A stretch of 64,000 nucleotides of DNA from Flavobacterium dauae (GTDB taxonomy: Bacteria > Bacteroidota > Bacteroidia > Flavobacteriales > Flavobacteriaceae), in assembly GCF_004151275.2 (NCBI RefSeq), contig NZ_CP130821.1, positions 1,364,001-1,428,000 of the forward strand, given 5' to 3'. The notes under the pieces are model-generated. The model worked only from the letters and a program-made list of their open reading frames with translations. It ran no database searches and was not told the origin of the DNA. Shown piece after piece: positions 8,828 through 17,479 of the stretch. Numbering within the stretch: the stretch's first letter is position 1; every line of letters begins with the position of its first letter. Both the position numbers and the translations under genes were made by a program.

Positions 8828-8856
8828 AAAAGTCGGTAACAATGTACCGACTTTTT
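8828..8856 (-). terminator. intergenic hairpin between the two TlpA paralogues
   Basis: AAAAGTCGGTA and TACCGACTTTT form a perfect stem with a six-base loop and a T-run on the minus strand. It sits only about 12 bases before the start of paralogue 2, leaving no room for a separate promoter. It may act as a leaky terminator or processing site within a shared transcript. Confidence 0.65.
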
Positions 8857-8875
8857 AGTAATTTTTCAAGTTATT

Positions 8876-10024
8876 TTATTTTAAAAGCTCTGCAACTTTT
8901 GCTTCTAATTCTGCACCTCTTAAATTTTTCGCAACAATTGTTCCGTTTGCATCTAATAGGAACGTTGCAGGAATTGCGTCAACTGCATATTCTTTTGCAA
9001 TTTCATCGTCCCAATATTTTAAGTTTGATATTTGTAACCAATCTAATTTATCGTCTGCGATTGCTTTTACCCAATTTTCTTTGTCTTTGTCTAATGAAAC
9101 GCCAATCACTTTAAAACCTTGTGCCTTGTATTTGTTGTAAAGTGCTACTACGTTAGGGTTTTCTTTACGACAAGGTCCACACCAAGATGCCCAAAAATCT
9201 ACCAAAGTTACTTTTCCTAAGTTTTTATGTAACGATTCTGCTTTACCTTCAGGAGTATTAGCTGTGAAATCAGGTGCTTTTTTGCCGATGGCTACTTTTT
9301 CTTGTTTTGCAGCGTGTTGTTTTTCGTTTTCTTCAATTTTTTTCAAGTTATCTGCAAACTCTTTACCTTTTTTGGTATCTTTTATAGAAGCGTCGAAGGC
9401 GTTGTAGTATTTTTTAATTTCTTCTGTTGTCAAAGCATCAGACATTGCCAATTGCGTTAACAGCAACAAAGAAATGTACGAATCTTTATTGGTACCGATA
9501 AATTTTTTGTTTTGGTCAACGTATTTGTTTTGCAAGTTCATCATTTCATTAGATAACGCCTGCATTGTTGCCTGATCTCCTTTTTGTTGTGCTTCTCTAA
9601 ATTTAGCATCGTTTTGGTTTTGGAAATCCATTATTTCTTTTTGGATTTTTGAAGCTTCTTCGTTGTAAGAAGTCATTAAATCGTTGTTTCTTGTACCAGT
9701 TATTTTAGTACTTTCCTGATTTGCTTTATCAAAAGTAAATTTAATTTCGCCTTTCTCTAATACTAATGGAAACATAAACATTTTTGTAGTATCCAATTCA
9801 ACAAAATACAAATCAACTTCTGGAGTTTTACTGTTTTTAAATTCAAATAATCCGCCTTTAACTACCGTTGAATCTATTTTGGTAAATCCATTTTCATCTT
9901 GTTTGTTGATATAAACTTTAGTTCCGTCTGCAAAACCTTTTACTTCACCGTTAATTGTGTACCCGTCTTTGTTACAAGAAACTAAAACTGCCGCGGTAAA
10001 CGCAAGCGCAAAAATTTTTTTCAT
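8876..10024 (-). CDS. TlpA-family thiol-disulfide oxidoreductase lipoprotein with DUF4369 domain (paralogue 1)
   Basis: A 382-residue relative of the next gene with the same domain order: DUF4369 (about 22-115), coiled linker (about 120-235) and redoxin domain with WCGPC at about 280-284. The N-terminus MKKIFALAFTAAVLVSC ends in a lipobox, so this copy should be membrane-anchored, whereas paralogue 2 has an ordinary signal peptide. The protein is expected to act on disulfides in the periplasm. It is the first gene of the tandem pair. Nucleotide identity with paralogue 2 is nearly complete around the CxxC region, including third codon positions, which suggests recent gene conversion. Confidence 0.88.
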   Translation of the reverse strand: MKKIFALAFTAAVLVSCNKDGYTINGEVKGFADGTKVYINKQDENGFTKIDSTVVKGGLFEFKNSKTPEVDLYFVELDTTKMFMFPLVLEKGEIKFTFDKANQESTKITGTRNNDLMTSYNEEASKIQKEIMDFQNQNDAKFREAQQKGDQATMQALSNEMMNLQNKYVDQNKKFIGTNKDSYISLLLLTQLAMSDALTTEEIKKYYNAFDASIKDTKKGKEFADNLKKIEENEKQHAAKQEKVAIGKKAPDFTANTPEGKAESLHKNLGKVTLVDFWASWCGPCRKENPNVVALYNKYKAQGFKVIGVSLDKDKENWVKAIADDKLDWLQISNLKYWDDEIAKEYAVDAIPATFLLDANGTIVAKNLRGAELEAKVAELLK

Positions 10025-10141
10025 TTAAAATAATTCATTTAATTTGGTGTAAATGTATAAAATTTAATGTTAATAAAAATAAAATTAATTGGTAGAGTTT
10101 AAAATTAGAAAGATTAGGTTGTAATTACAAGAAAAAACAGC

Positions 10142-11071
10142 TTAGTTTAATGTTAATTCTCCCAAAATTTCTTCACTCATAAATGGTCCTCCGGGATATC
10201 TTGCTGTATAATCCAAATTCAACCAAATTTGTCCGCGTTCGTCTATATGGTAATGTATGGTTTTGCCTTTTGATTCTTGTACAAATAAAACTTCTTTAAT
10301 TAAATAAACCACATTCTCTAAATCGGCTTTTGTTCCAATAAGCATTTCGGGATACATATGTTCTTTTGTATGAATTAGTCGCGGAGTTCCGCCAATTGCA
10401 CGGACAGATGCCGCCATTAATATGGAATGATCGTCGCAATCGCCCGAAAAATGTTGTAAAGATTCTGACGCAGTTGCAATATATTCGCGGTTTTTAGGAT
10501 CGTTAACATAATTCCATTTGCTTTGAATTTCCTTAAAAATAGCAAAACACTGAATTATTTGGCGGTATTCTCTGTATCCTTTAATGTTTCGAAAATGTTT
10601 TGCAGTAGCCCCCACAGCAAAGTTTCGGACTTTAGGATTGTCAAATTCTATTGCACTTAAAATTTTTGATTTATTTGGGAAAGGCAACAATTTTGAAACG
10701 ATAATATCCTGCGGATTTGGATTGTCGCTCATGGCGTAAATCATAGAACGATAATCTTCAAATACCGATTTAAAGCCGTATCCCGTAAACAATGTTCCAA
10801 ACAGTAAAACCAATAAATAAAGAAGAATGGCAAAGAATAAAAATCGTTTTATATAATGTAAACAATAAGTTACAACTAAAGTAATAACCAAAAAAAGTAA
10901 AATACGATCTAAATGAAGTGGCCATTCCGGATCTATTAAATTCTGATGCAGAATAATAAAAACAGGAATCAGCGTTAAAACCGTTAACAATAAAATTATA
11001 ATAGTATCCCAAGGTTTAGGCAAACTAAACTTGTTAAGAGTACGCAATAATTTTATGTTTGATGCTTTCAT
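10142..11071 (-). CDS. membrane protein with transglutaminase-like domain
   Basis: A 309-residue protein with three hydrophobic helices in the first 100 residues, followed by a transglutaminase-like papain-fold domain. The presumed catalytic triad is visible: Cys in GDCDDHSILMA (about 213), His in KEHMYPEM (about 238) and Asp in WLNLDYTA (about 287). Such domains hydrolyse or cross-link peptide bonds, but many are uncharacterised, and the substrate here is unknown. It ends a minus-strand run with the binding-protein gene (nine-base gap) and a 67-residue gene. The domain call is good; the role is open. Confidence 0.7.
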   Translation of the reverse strand: MKASNIKLLRTLNKFSLPKPWDTIIILLLTVLTLIPVFIILHQNLIDPEWPLHLDRILLFLVITLVVTYCLHYIKRFLFFAILLYLLVLLFGTLFTGYGFKSVFEDYRSMIYAMSDNPNPQDIIVSKLLPFPNKSKILSAIEFDNPKVRNFAVGATAKHFRNIKGYREYRQIIQCFAIFKEIQSKWNYVNDPKNREYIATASESLQHFSGDCDDHSILMAASVRAIGGTPRLIHTKEHMYPEMLIGTKADLENVVYLIKEVLFVQESKGKTIHYHIDERGQIWLNLDYTARYPGGPFMSEEILGELTLN

Positions 11072-11080
11072 TAACTACTT

Positions 11081-11938
11081 TTAAACAACAACTTCGAAAT
11101 ATTTTAAAGGCTGGTTTATTATTTTAAATTGTATTAAATCGGAAATAATTTGGTTAAACTGTGCTTCGGTTAGTTTTTTTTGCGACCATCTGGTTATTTG
11201 TAACCATTGCTGAATATCTTCTAATTTTTGATTGAAAACGCTTGCCAAGGTTCGGTCAATACTTGGTATCATTTTAAATTCGGTTGTTGTTTGATTAATG
11301 ATACCTAACAAATTATCAACCATTGCTTTGTTTTGCTGATAAAATTCTTTTCGGGCAACAATCATAAAACACGGCCAAGGTGTAGGGCAAACATCTACTC
11401 GTCTAAAAATTCCTTTATCAACAATGGGCTGGGTCATAAATCGGTCCCACATAAAATAATCGGCTTTGTTGGCTGATAATGCTTCAACCGAGCCATTTAA
11501 CGTATTTACGATTTCGAATTTTACCGAATCAAAATCCCAATTATTATTTGCCGCATTCACGTACGTCATTAATTCAGAACCCGAACCATAACGCGAAATA
11601 GCAGCTGTTTTTCCAAATAAATCGTCAACCGTTTTATAGTTGCTTTCTGCATTTACGTGAATTCCCCATTGTAAAGGCGACTGTACAAACGTTTGCAGAA
11701 TAACCGATTCGTTTCCGTTTGCAATATCTTTTAAAATACCTTCGGTTAAAATAACGGCTAAATCGGTTTGGTTGGTACGTAACAGCTCGCACATTTTGCC
11801 GGTTCCTTCCGGTACATCGGTCCAATTCACATCAATACCAACTTCATTAAACATTCCTTCATCAATAGTTAGCTGCCAAGGAAAATTAAAATGTTCGGGC
11901 ACGCCAACAATTCTAACGGTTTTCATAAACGATTGCAA
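11081..11938 (-). CDS. periplasmic-binding-fold protein (Ca3427/NMT1-like), no signal peptide
   Basis: A 285-residue protein resembling the two-lobed substrate-binding proteins of the NMT1/SsuA type. It opens with KTVRIVGVPEHFNFPWQL and contains the family-like segments DLAVILTEGI and YGSGSELMTYV. There is no signal peptide or lipobox, so it is probably cytoplasmic, unlike transport binding proteins, and no ABC permease or ATPase lies near. Start could be the ATG at 11938 or the one at 11926. It may bind a small molecule for an enzymatic or regulatory role. Ligand unknown. Confidence 0.6.
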   Translation of the reverse strand: MQSFMKTVRIVGVPEHFNFPWQLTIDEGMFNEVGIDVNWTDVPEGTGKMCELLRTNQTDLAVILTEGILKDIANGNESVILQTFVQSPLQWGIHVNAESNYKTVDDLFGKTAAISRYGSGSELMTYVNAANNNWDFDSVKFEIVNTLNGSVEALSANKADYFMWDRFMTQPIVDKGIFRRVDVCPTPWPCFMIVARKEFYQQNKAMVDNLLGIINQTTTEFKMIPSIDRTLASVFNQKLEDIQQWLQITRWSQKKLTEAQFNQIISDLIQFKIINQPLKYFEVVV

Positions 11939-11958
11939 TTTAAAATTAAGTAAATGTA

Positions 11959-12162
11959 CTATTTTAATTTATTATTTAACAGGGTAACCAGAGTTTGATA
12001 TTTCGATAATTCAACCAATTCGTCATTATTCGTGGTGTTGTCTGTTAATTGATCGATTAATTCCTGCGTTTTGGCAATGTTGGTCTTTGCAAGCAACGGT
12101 TGTTTGTTGGCAATTGCAGTTATAATTTCTTGCGTAAGTTTATGTAGATCAGCTGTATTCAA
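11959..12162 (-). CDS. small helical protein, function unknown
   Basis: A 67-residue, mostly alpha-helical polar protein without membrane segment or signal peptide. It is the first gene of the minus-strand group leading to the binding-fold and transglutaminase-like genes, 20 bases before the former, and is divergent from the SUI1 gene. Open-frame length, start context and strand agreement support a real gene. No known family is recognised. Confidence 0.5.
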   Translation of the reverse strand: MNTADLHKLTQEIITAIANKQPLLAKTNIAKTQELIDQLTDNTTNNDELVELSKYQTLVTLLNNKLK

Positions 12163-12241
12163 AATTGTTAATTTTAATACTACAAAAATAAGCTTTCTGT
12201 ATAGTTTATGTATATTTGATTATCAAAATTAATAGTTAAAA

Positions 12242-12592
12242 ATGGCAAAAAAAATATCGAGTTTAGAAGATTTAGGAGGATTTGTTTTTTCTACCAATAA
12301 AGATTTTGAATTTAACCAGAATGATGAAACTGAAGAAACATTAGACCCTAACCAACAGCATTTGGAAGCGCATTTAGATAAGAAAAACCGTGGCGGAAAA
12401 GTAGCAACTGTTATTAAAGGTTTTGTTGGATCTGCCGATGATTTAAAGGCTTTAGGTAAAGATTTAAAAACCTTGTGCGGAGTTGGCGGAAGTGCGAAAG
12501 ACGGCGAAATTATCATTCAGGGAAATTTTCGAGATAAAATAATGGATTACCTTAAAAATAAAGGTTATAAAGTAAAGCGAGTAGGAGGTTGA
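12242..12592 (+). CDS. SUI1/YciH-type translation factor
   Basis: A 116-residue protein with a C-terminal SUI1 domain (about 45-114), as in eukaryotic eIF1 and bacterial YciH, proposed to affect start-site fidelity or translation under stress. Diagnostic segments are GKVATVIKGF, the LKTLCGVGGS loop and the IIIQGNFRDKI strand. A TATATTTG -7 box at 12211-12218 lies 24 bases upstream. The next gene begins one base after its stop, so the two form an operon. The first 45 residues are acidic and probably unstructured, as is usual. Confidence 0.88.
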   Translation: MAKKISSLEDLGGFVFSTNKDFEFNQNDETEETLDPNQQHLEAHLDKKNRGGKVATVIKGFVGSADDLKALGKDLKTLCGVGGSAKDGEIIIQGNFRDKIMDYLKNKGYKVKRVGG

Positions 12593-12593
12593 T

Positions 12594-13466
12594 ATGGAAA
12601 AAATTAAAGATTCGGAACTTATTTTAAACCCAGACGGAAGCGTTTATCATTTGAATTTGAAACCCGAAAATATTGCGAACGATATTATTTTTGTTGGCGA
12701 TCAGGATCGAGTAGAATCCATTACGAAATATTTCGATTCGGTTGAATTCTCAACTCAAAAACGGGAGTTCAAAACTCAAACGGGAATTTATAAAGGCAAG
12801 CGGTTAACAGTAATTTCAACAGGAATTGGTCCGGATAATATCGATATTGTACTGAACGAATTAGACGCCTTGGTAAATATTGATTTCACAACAAAAACGG
12901 TAAAGCCTGAATTAACAAGTTTAAATATTGTTCGTGTGGGTACATCGGGTTCGTTGCAAGCAGCTATTCTTGTCGATTCTTTATTAATGTCGGCCTTCGC
13001 CATTGGTACCGATAATATGTTGCGAAGTTATGATCTGCAAAATGCTAGCAATCAATCAATAGAAAAAGCCTTTGTAAACCATACCAATTGGGATTTAAAC
13101 AAAGGTTTGCCTTATGTTGTTGCTGCCGATAATGATTTAGTTAAAAAGTTTAAAGCTGATACTGTTTTTGAAGGAATTACCGTTACAGCCGGCGGATTTT
13201 ACGGAGCACAAGGCAGAGTTTTACGTTTAAAACTGAACGATGAATTATTGAACAATAAAATAGATTCGTTTGAATTTGATGGTTTAAAAGCAACCAATTT
13301 AGAAATGGAAACTGCTGCAATTTACGGTTTATCAAAATTATTAGGGCATAAAGCACTGTCATTAAATGCAATTGTTGCCAACCGCAAAAACGGAACTTTT
13401 AGTACGAATCCGAATCAAATTATCGATCATTTGATTCAATTTACATTAAATACAATTATTAGATAG
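12594..13466 (+). CDS. nucleoside phosphorylase (PNP/UDP family)
   Basis: A 290-residue member of the PNP_UDP_1 family, which splits nucleosides with phosphate to base and ribose-1-phosphate for salvage. Visible are IVRVGTSGSLQ (the phosphate-binding glycine-rich segment, about 100-112), IGTDNM and NLEMETAAIYGLS (the ribose-binding Glu-Met-Glu motif, about 239-251). The latter is typical of uridine and purine nucleoside phosphorylases. Its start is one base after the SUI1 stop. Uridine phosphorylase is more likely than PNP, but base preference is inference. Confidence 0.85.
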   Translation: MEKIKDSELILNPDGSVYHLNLKPENIANDIIFVGDQDRVESITKYFDSVEFSTQKREFKTQTGIYKGKRLTVISTGIGPDNIDIVLNELDALVNIDFTTKTVKPELTSLNIVRVGTSGSLQAAILVDSLLMSAFAIGTDNMLRSYDLQNASNQSIEKAFVNHTNWDLNKGLPYVVAADNDLVKKFKADTVFEGITVTAGGFYGAQGRVLRLKLNDELLNNKIDSFEFDGLKATNLEMETAAIYGLSKLLGHKALSLNAIVANRKNGTFSTNPNQIIDHLIQFTLNTIIR

Positions 13467-13629
13467 ATTTTTTTAATGAAAATCTTTTTTGCTAATAAAA
13501 ATTATTTCTTAAAATTTTGGTTAAAATAGTAAAAAACTGGCTGTTTTGTAAAATATCTGTTTGTTGATGTTTTAATGTTTGAGTATTTTGTAAATTTGTA
13601 AGAAACTAAATACTAAGCAATTTCAAATA

Positions 13630-15132
13630 ATGGATAGAATTTTATTTCCAGCTTACGCTGACAAGATTACTACTGCTGATAAAGCGGCATTATTAATTGA
13701 AAATAATCAGGTAGTAGGTGCAAGCGGATTTACCAAAGCAGGTGACAGCAAATCGGTTTTGCCGGCTTTTGCAAAAAGAGCAGAAAATGAAGATGTGGCA
13801 ATAACTTTGATTACAGGTGCTTCTTTAGGATATACCACTGATGCCGATTTGGCCGAAAATAATGCTTTAATACGCAGAATGCCTTTTATGGCAGATCCGG
13901 CGTTGCGAAAATCAATTAACGATTATCGTTTAAAATATATTGATCAACATTTAAGCGAAACGGTAGAACAACTTATCTGCGGGCATATTGCTCCGGTTGA
14001 TGTGGCTATTATTGAAGCATCGCTGATTGATGAAAATGGAAACATTGTACCAACAACTTCAATAGGAAACTCGGCTTTTTTTGCCTCACAGGCTAAAAAA
14101 ATCATTATAGAAATCAACACAAAAATACCTTTGTCATTTAAAGGAATTCACGATTGTTCGGTGCCAAATTCGTATCCCAATCGCGATGTGATTAATATCC
14201 AAAACCCAACAGACCGGATTGGAAAACCTTTCATAGAGATTGATCCTGAAAAAGTAATTGCCGTGGTTTATACCGATATTACTGATCAACCGGCAGTGGT
14301 TGCCGAACCCGATGAAACAACAACTGCCATTTCAAAACATCTTTTAAATTTCTTTGAAAATGAGGTTCAAAAAGGTAAACTGACTTACAGTTTATTGCCA
14401 CTACAAGCAGGAATTGGTAAAATTGCAAACGCTGTTTTAATGGGTTTTAAAGATTCAAAATTTAAAAATTTGACGATGTATTCCGAAGTTTTGCAAGATT
14501 CTACTTTTGAATTGATCGATTCGGGAAATCTTGATTTTGCTTCAGGATCTTCAATCACAGTATCTGAAGGATGTTATGAAAAATTATTAACGAATTTTAA
14601 TCAATATAAAAGCAAATTGATTTTACGCCCGCAAAACATTTCGAATGCTCCGGAAGTTGTTCGCAGATTAGGTGTTATCGGAATTAACACGGCTATTGAA
14701 TTTGATATTTACGGCAATGTGAATTCCACACATATTTCGGGCAGTAAAATGATGAACGGTATTGGCGGTTCGGGCGATTTTGCCCGCAATGCGTATCTAA
14801 GTATTTTTGTTTGTCCGGCAGCATCAAAAGAAAATAAAATATCACACGTGGTACCAATGGTAACGCATCACGATCATACCGAACACGATGTAGATGTTTT
14901 AGTAACCGATCAAGGTTTGGCAGATTTACGTGGATTATCGCCAAGAGAACGAGCCAAAGTGATTATTGAAAACTGTGTGCATCCTGATTTTAAAGAAGAA
15001 ATACGCGATTATTTTCAACGAGCATCCAATGAAACCGGCGGACAAACACCACATATTTTAGAAGAAGTTTTTAAATTTCATAACCGTTTAAAGCAAACGG
15101 GAAGTATGCAAAAACAAAAAACACTTGCTTAA
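13630..15132 (+). CDS. acetyl-CoA hydrolase/transferase (succinyl-CoA:acetate CoA-transferase type)
   Basis: A 500-residue class I CoA-transferase of the AarC/Cat1 group. These enzymes move CoA between succinyl-CoA and acetate or related acids in the cytoplasm. The catalytic Glu lies in MYSEVLQD (about residue 286), preceded by the oxyanion-type segment GIGKIANAV. The family signature GGSGDFARNAYLS appears near 380, and THHDHTEHDVDV and GLADLRGLSPRERA follow. The length fits the family. TAAATTTG at 13591-13598 is a good -7 box. The stop codon is inside the loop of its terminator. Acceptor preference cannot be read. Confidence 0.9.
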   Translation: MDRILFPAYADKITTADKAALLIENNQVVGASGFTKAGDSKSVLPAFAKRAENEDVAITLITGASLGYTTDADLAENNALIRRMPFMADPALRKSINDYRLKYIDQHLSETVEQLICGHIAPVDVAIIEASLIDENGNIVPTTSIGNSAFFASQAKKIIIEINTKIPLSFKGIHDCSVPNSYPNRDVINIQNPTDRIGKPFIEIDPEKVIAVVYTDITDQPAVVAEPDETTTAISKHLLNFFENEVQKGKLTYSLLPLQAGIGKIANAVLMGFKDSKFKNLTMYSEVLQDSTFELIDSGNLDFASGSSITVSEGCYEKLLTNFNQYKSKLILRPQNISNAPEVVRRLGVIGINTAIEFDIYGNVNSTHISGSKMMNGIGGSGDFARNAYLSIFVCPAASKENKISHVVPMVTHHDHTEHDVDVLVTDQGLADLRGLSPRERAKVIIENCVHPDFKEEIRDYFQRASNETGGQTPHILEEVFKFHNRLKQTGSMQKQKTLA

Positions 15133-15148
15133 GCAAGTGTTTTTTTTA
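15120..15148 (+). terminator. terminator overlapping the CoA-transferase stop codon
   Basis: The 22-base palindrome AACACTTGCT/AGCAAGTGTT (with a central TA) at 15120-15141 is followed by eight T. The stop TAA at 15130-15132 lies at its centre. It also abuts the end of the convergent gene at 15146, so it may act from both sides. Confidence 0.85.
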
Positions 15149-15379
15149 TTCCTCTTCGGCAAAACGGGTAATTTCTCTTTCGTAAAATTCGCCAGCTAAA
15201 TCAATTAAACGATCCATTTCTTCTTTTAATTCTACTTCTTCAGATTCGTCTAATTCTTCTAAAAATTCAATATCTTCTGTTTCTAAATCAATAATAAAAC
15301 GTGGATATTCTAAATGTATCACAAATAAATTTTCTGGAAAATCGGTATTATCGGCTAAAACAAATTTTGGTAAATCCAT
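15146..15379 (-). CDS. small acidic protein, function unknown
   Basis: A 77-residue, very acidic protein with runs such as EFLEELDESEEVELKEEM and no membrane segment or signal peptide. It lies three bases downstream of the MATE gene on the same strand and ends at the terminator it shares with the CoA-transferase. Coding is supported by position and lack of a competing frame. The fold is predicted as a short beta part followed by an acidic helix. No family with known function is recognised. Confidence 0.6.
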   Translation of the reverse strand: MDLPKFVLADNTDFPENLFVIHLEYPRFIIDLETEDIEFLEELDESEEVELKEEMDRLIDLAGEFYEREITRFAEEE

Positions 15380-15382
15380 TGT

Positions 15383-16765
15383 TTAAATTTTAATGTTGTT
15401 ATTAATATATTTTTTTGACATATAATTAAAGCGAAGATACGAAAAAATTGCAGCAACGGTTAGTCCTGCTAATAATCCGTACCAAATACCTTCGGCTTTT
15501 AAATTGGTGTACAATCCTAAATAAATGCAAAGAGGGAATCCCACAACCCAATAAGAAATAAAGGTAATAACCATTGGTAAATTAACATCTTGTAAACCAC
15601 GTAAAGCTCCTAAAGCTGTTACCTGAATGCCATCGGATATTTGAAAAATAGCGGCAATTAACAATAATTTTCCGGCGATTTCAATTACTTGCTGATTCAT
15701 TAAAAGTTGCTCGGTATCGTTAATATCTAAGAATAACAAAGGAATATAACTATGAAAAAGGATAAAAAACAGGGCAAATCCGCAATACAAAATAAAAGTC
15801 ATTAACATAATTGATTTTGCAACGGTTTCCATTTTAATGTAGTCTTTCAATCCTTTTTGATTACCAACGCGAATCATCCCGGCTACACTCAAACCTGATG
15901 CAAACATAAACGTCATTGATGCCATTGATAAGGCAATTTGATTAGCTGCCTGCGCTTGGGTTCCTAACATTCCCGAAATCCATACGGCACCTGTAAACAA
16001 AGCAACTTCAAATAACGATTGCATAGACGACGGAATGCCTATACTTGCAATATATTTAGATGTTTTAAAGTTAATTTCTTTTAATGATATTTTTTGCAGA
16101 TATGGTGTAAAAACGTTTAATTGGTATAAAACAACAACAAAATACAACAACATTACACTTCGGGAAATTAAAGTTCCATAGGCTGCACCCATCATACCCA
16201 TTTCGGGGAAAATCCACACACCGTAAATTAACAGGTAATTAAAAACCACATTTACAATATTGGCAATAATGGTGGCATACATTGAATATTTTGTTTGCGA
16301 TTTTCCATCGGCAAATTGTTTAAATCCCTGATAAATAACCAACGGAACCAACGAAAGTGCTACAATGTCTAAAAACGGTTTTGCCATTTGGGTAACTTCG
16401 GAAGGTTGCTTCATTAAATCGATAAATGGTTTTAAAAAATACAGTAAAACGAATAGCATTAACCCTAAAAGCGTACATAAAAACACACCGTTTACAAAAA
16501 CATTTCTACCTTTAACAATGTCATTTTCAGTATCTGAAGCCGCTATTAATGGAGTTATTGCAGTTGAAAAGCCTACGCCTACAGATAATGCAATAAAAAC
16601 AAAGCTATTAGCCAATGAAGCCGCAGCCAGTTCTGTAGCACCAATTTTTCCCACCATAATATTGTCGATAATTCCCACAACGGTATGCCCCAGCATTGCT
16701 AAGATTATTGGATATGCCAGCTTAAAATTATAGTTAAACTCTTGAGTGTATTTTTTTAAATTCAT
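15383..16765 (-). CDS. MATE-family multidrug/Na+ exporter
   Basis: A 460-residue inner-membrane protein with twelve predicted helices in two six-helix halves, the MATE layout. NorM-like features are the N-terminal PIILAMLGHTVVGIIDNIMVG (helix 1), QIALSMASMTFMFASGLSVA at the start of the second half, and the GDxxxV-like HIF segment IFQISDGIQV. It exports cationic drugs or metabolites with Na+ or H+ influx. A TATCTTTG -7 box lies on the minus strand at 16778-16785. The start ATG at 16765 follows it by 12 bases, giving a very short leader. Substrate unknown. Confidence 0.92.
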   Translation of the reverse strand: MNLKKYTQEFNYNFKLAYPIILAMLGHTVVGIIDNIMVGKIGATELAAASLANSFVFIALSVGVGFSTAITPLIAASDTENDIVKGRNVFVNGVFLCTLLGLMLFVLLYFLKPFIDLMKQPSEVTQMAKPFLDIVALSLVPLVIYQGFKQFADGKSQTKYSMYATIIANIVNVVFNYLLIYGVWIFPEMGMMGAAYGTLISRSVMLLYFVVVLYQLNVFTPYLQKISLKEINFKTSKYIASIGIPSSMQSLFEVALFTGAVWISGMLGTQAQAANQIALSMASMTFMFASGLSVAGMIRVGNQKGLKDYIKMETVAKSIMLMTFILYCGFALFFILFHSYIPLLFLDINDTEQLLMNQQVIEIAGKLLLIAAIFQISDGIQVTALGALRGLQDVNLPMVITFISYWVVGFPLCIYLGLYTNLKAEGIWYGLLAGLTVAAIFSYLRFNYMSKKYINNNIKI

Positions 16766-16843
16766 TTATTTTTTTTGCAAAGATACCCACTTAAACGATG
16801 TATTGGCATAACAGTTGAATATATTATATTTAAAAAAGTTTAG

Positions 16844-17332
16844 ATGATGAAGAACGTAATATTTACAGCTATTGGAATTTTATTTGTAAGTTCGGTAGCA
16901 TTGAGCCAAACTCCGTATAACAAAGGATTTCGCTTAGGATTAGGTTTAAACGGAGGATTTCCGACTGATGGTGATTACGATGGCAGTTTAGGAATTGATG
17001 CACGTTTACAATACGATTTCACCAAAAGAACCTCAATTACTCTAACATCAGGATACACGCATTTATTCGCCGATCCGGAAGAAGTAGGTTTTGTGCCTGC
17101 AAAATTAGGTTTTAAATACTTTTTAGGAAATCAGTTTTACGCAATGGGCGAAGCCGGAGTAGCTTTTGGTGTTAATGGAAACATTGATAATTCATTGATT
17201 GTAGCTCCTGTTTTTGGTTTTGCCAATAAATATTTAGATGCAAGTGTGAGATATGAATATTACAGCGACTATGAAACCGATCAAATTGCGCTTCGTTTAG
17301 CCTATGGTTTTAGTTTAAAAAAGAAGAAATAA
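16844..17332 (+). CDS. outer-membrane beta-barrel protein
   Basis: A 162-residue exported protein: signal peptide about 1-20 ending SLSQ, then alternating amphipathic strands with aromatic ends (YKFLG-type turns, FRLGLGLNGGF, SITLTSGYTHL). A barrel of about eight strands of the OmpA/OmpW-like porin-family type is the best reading. It stands alone between a divergent MATE gene and a convergent ZIP gene. Ligand or role unknown. Confidence 0.7.
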   Translation: MMKNVIFTAIGILFVSSVALSQTPYNKGFRLGLGLNGGFPTDGDYDGSLGIDARLQYDFTKRTSITLTSGYTHLFADPEEVGFVPAKLGFKYFLGNQFYAMGEAGVAFGVNGNIDNSLIVAPVFGFANKYLDASVRYEYYSDYETDQIALRLAYGFSLKKKK

Positions 17333-17340
17333 AAAGAACG

Positions 17341-17461
17341 TGTCCAAAAAGTTAGAAAACTGAGTTTAGTTGTTATTTTAACAAAGAAGAAAATTTTAAT
17401 AATCAATATTTAAGATTTTTAAACGTCACTTTGTTTCGCTCAAAATGACACTTTTTGGACA
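17341..17461. repeat. 121-base inverted-repeat element between convergent genes
   Basis: TGTCCAAAAAGT (17341-17352) is repeated perfectly inverted as ACTTTTTGGACA (17450-17461). The interior has no open frame but contains CGTCACTTTGTTTCGCTCAAA, a type of intergenic sequence with TCxC/GAGCG half-sites like those in flavobacterial intergenic repeats. It may be a MITE or, as it lies between converging genes, a long-loop terminator. Confidence 0.4.
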
Positions 17462-17479
17462 ACTTCATTTTTTATGAAT

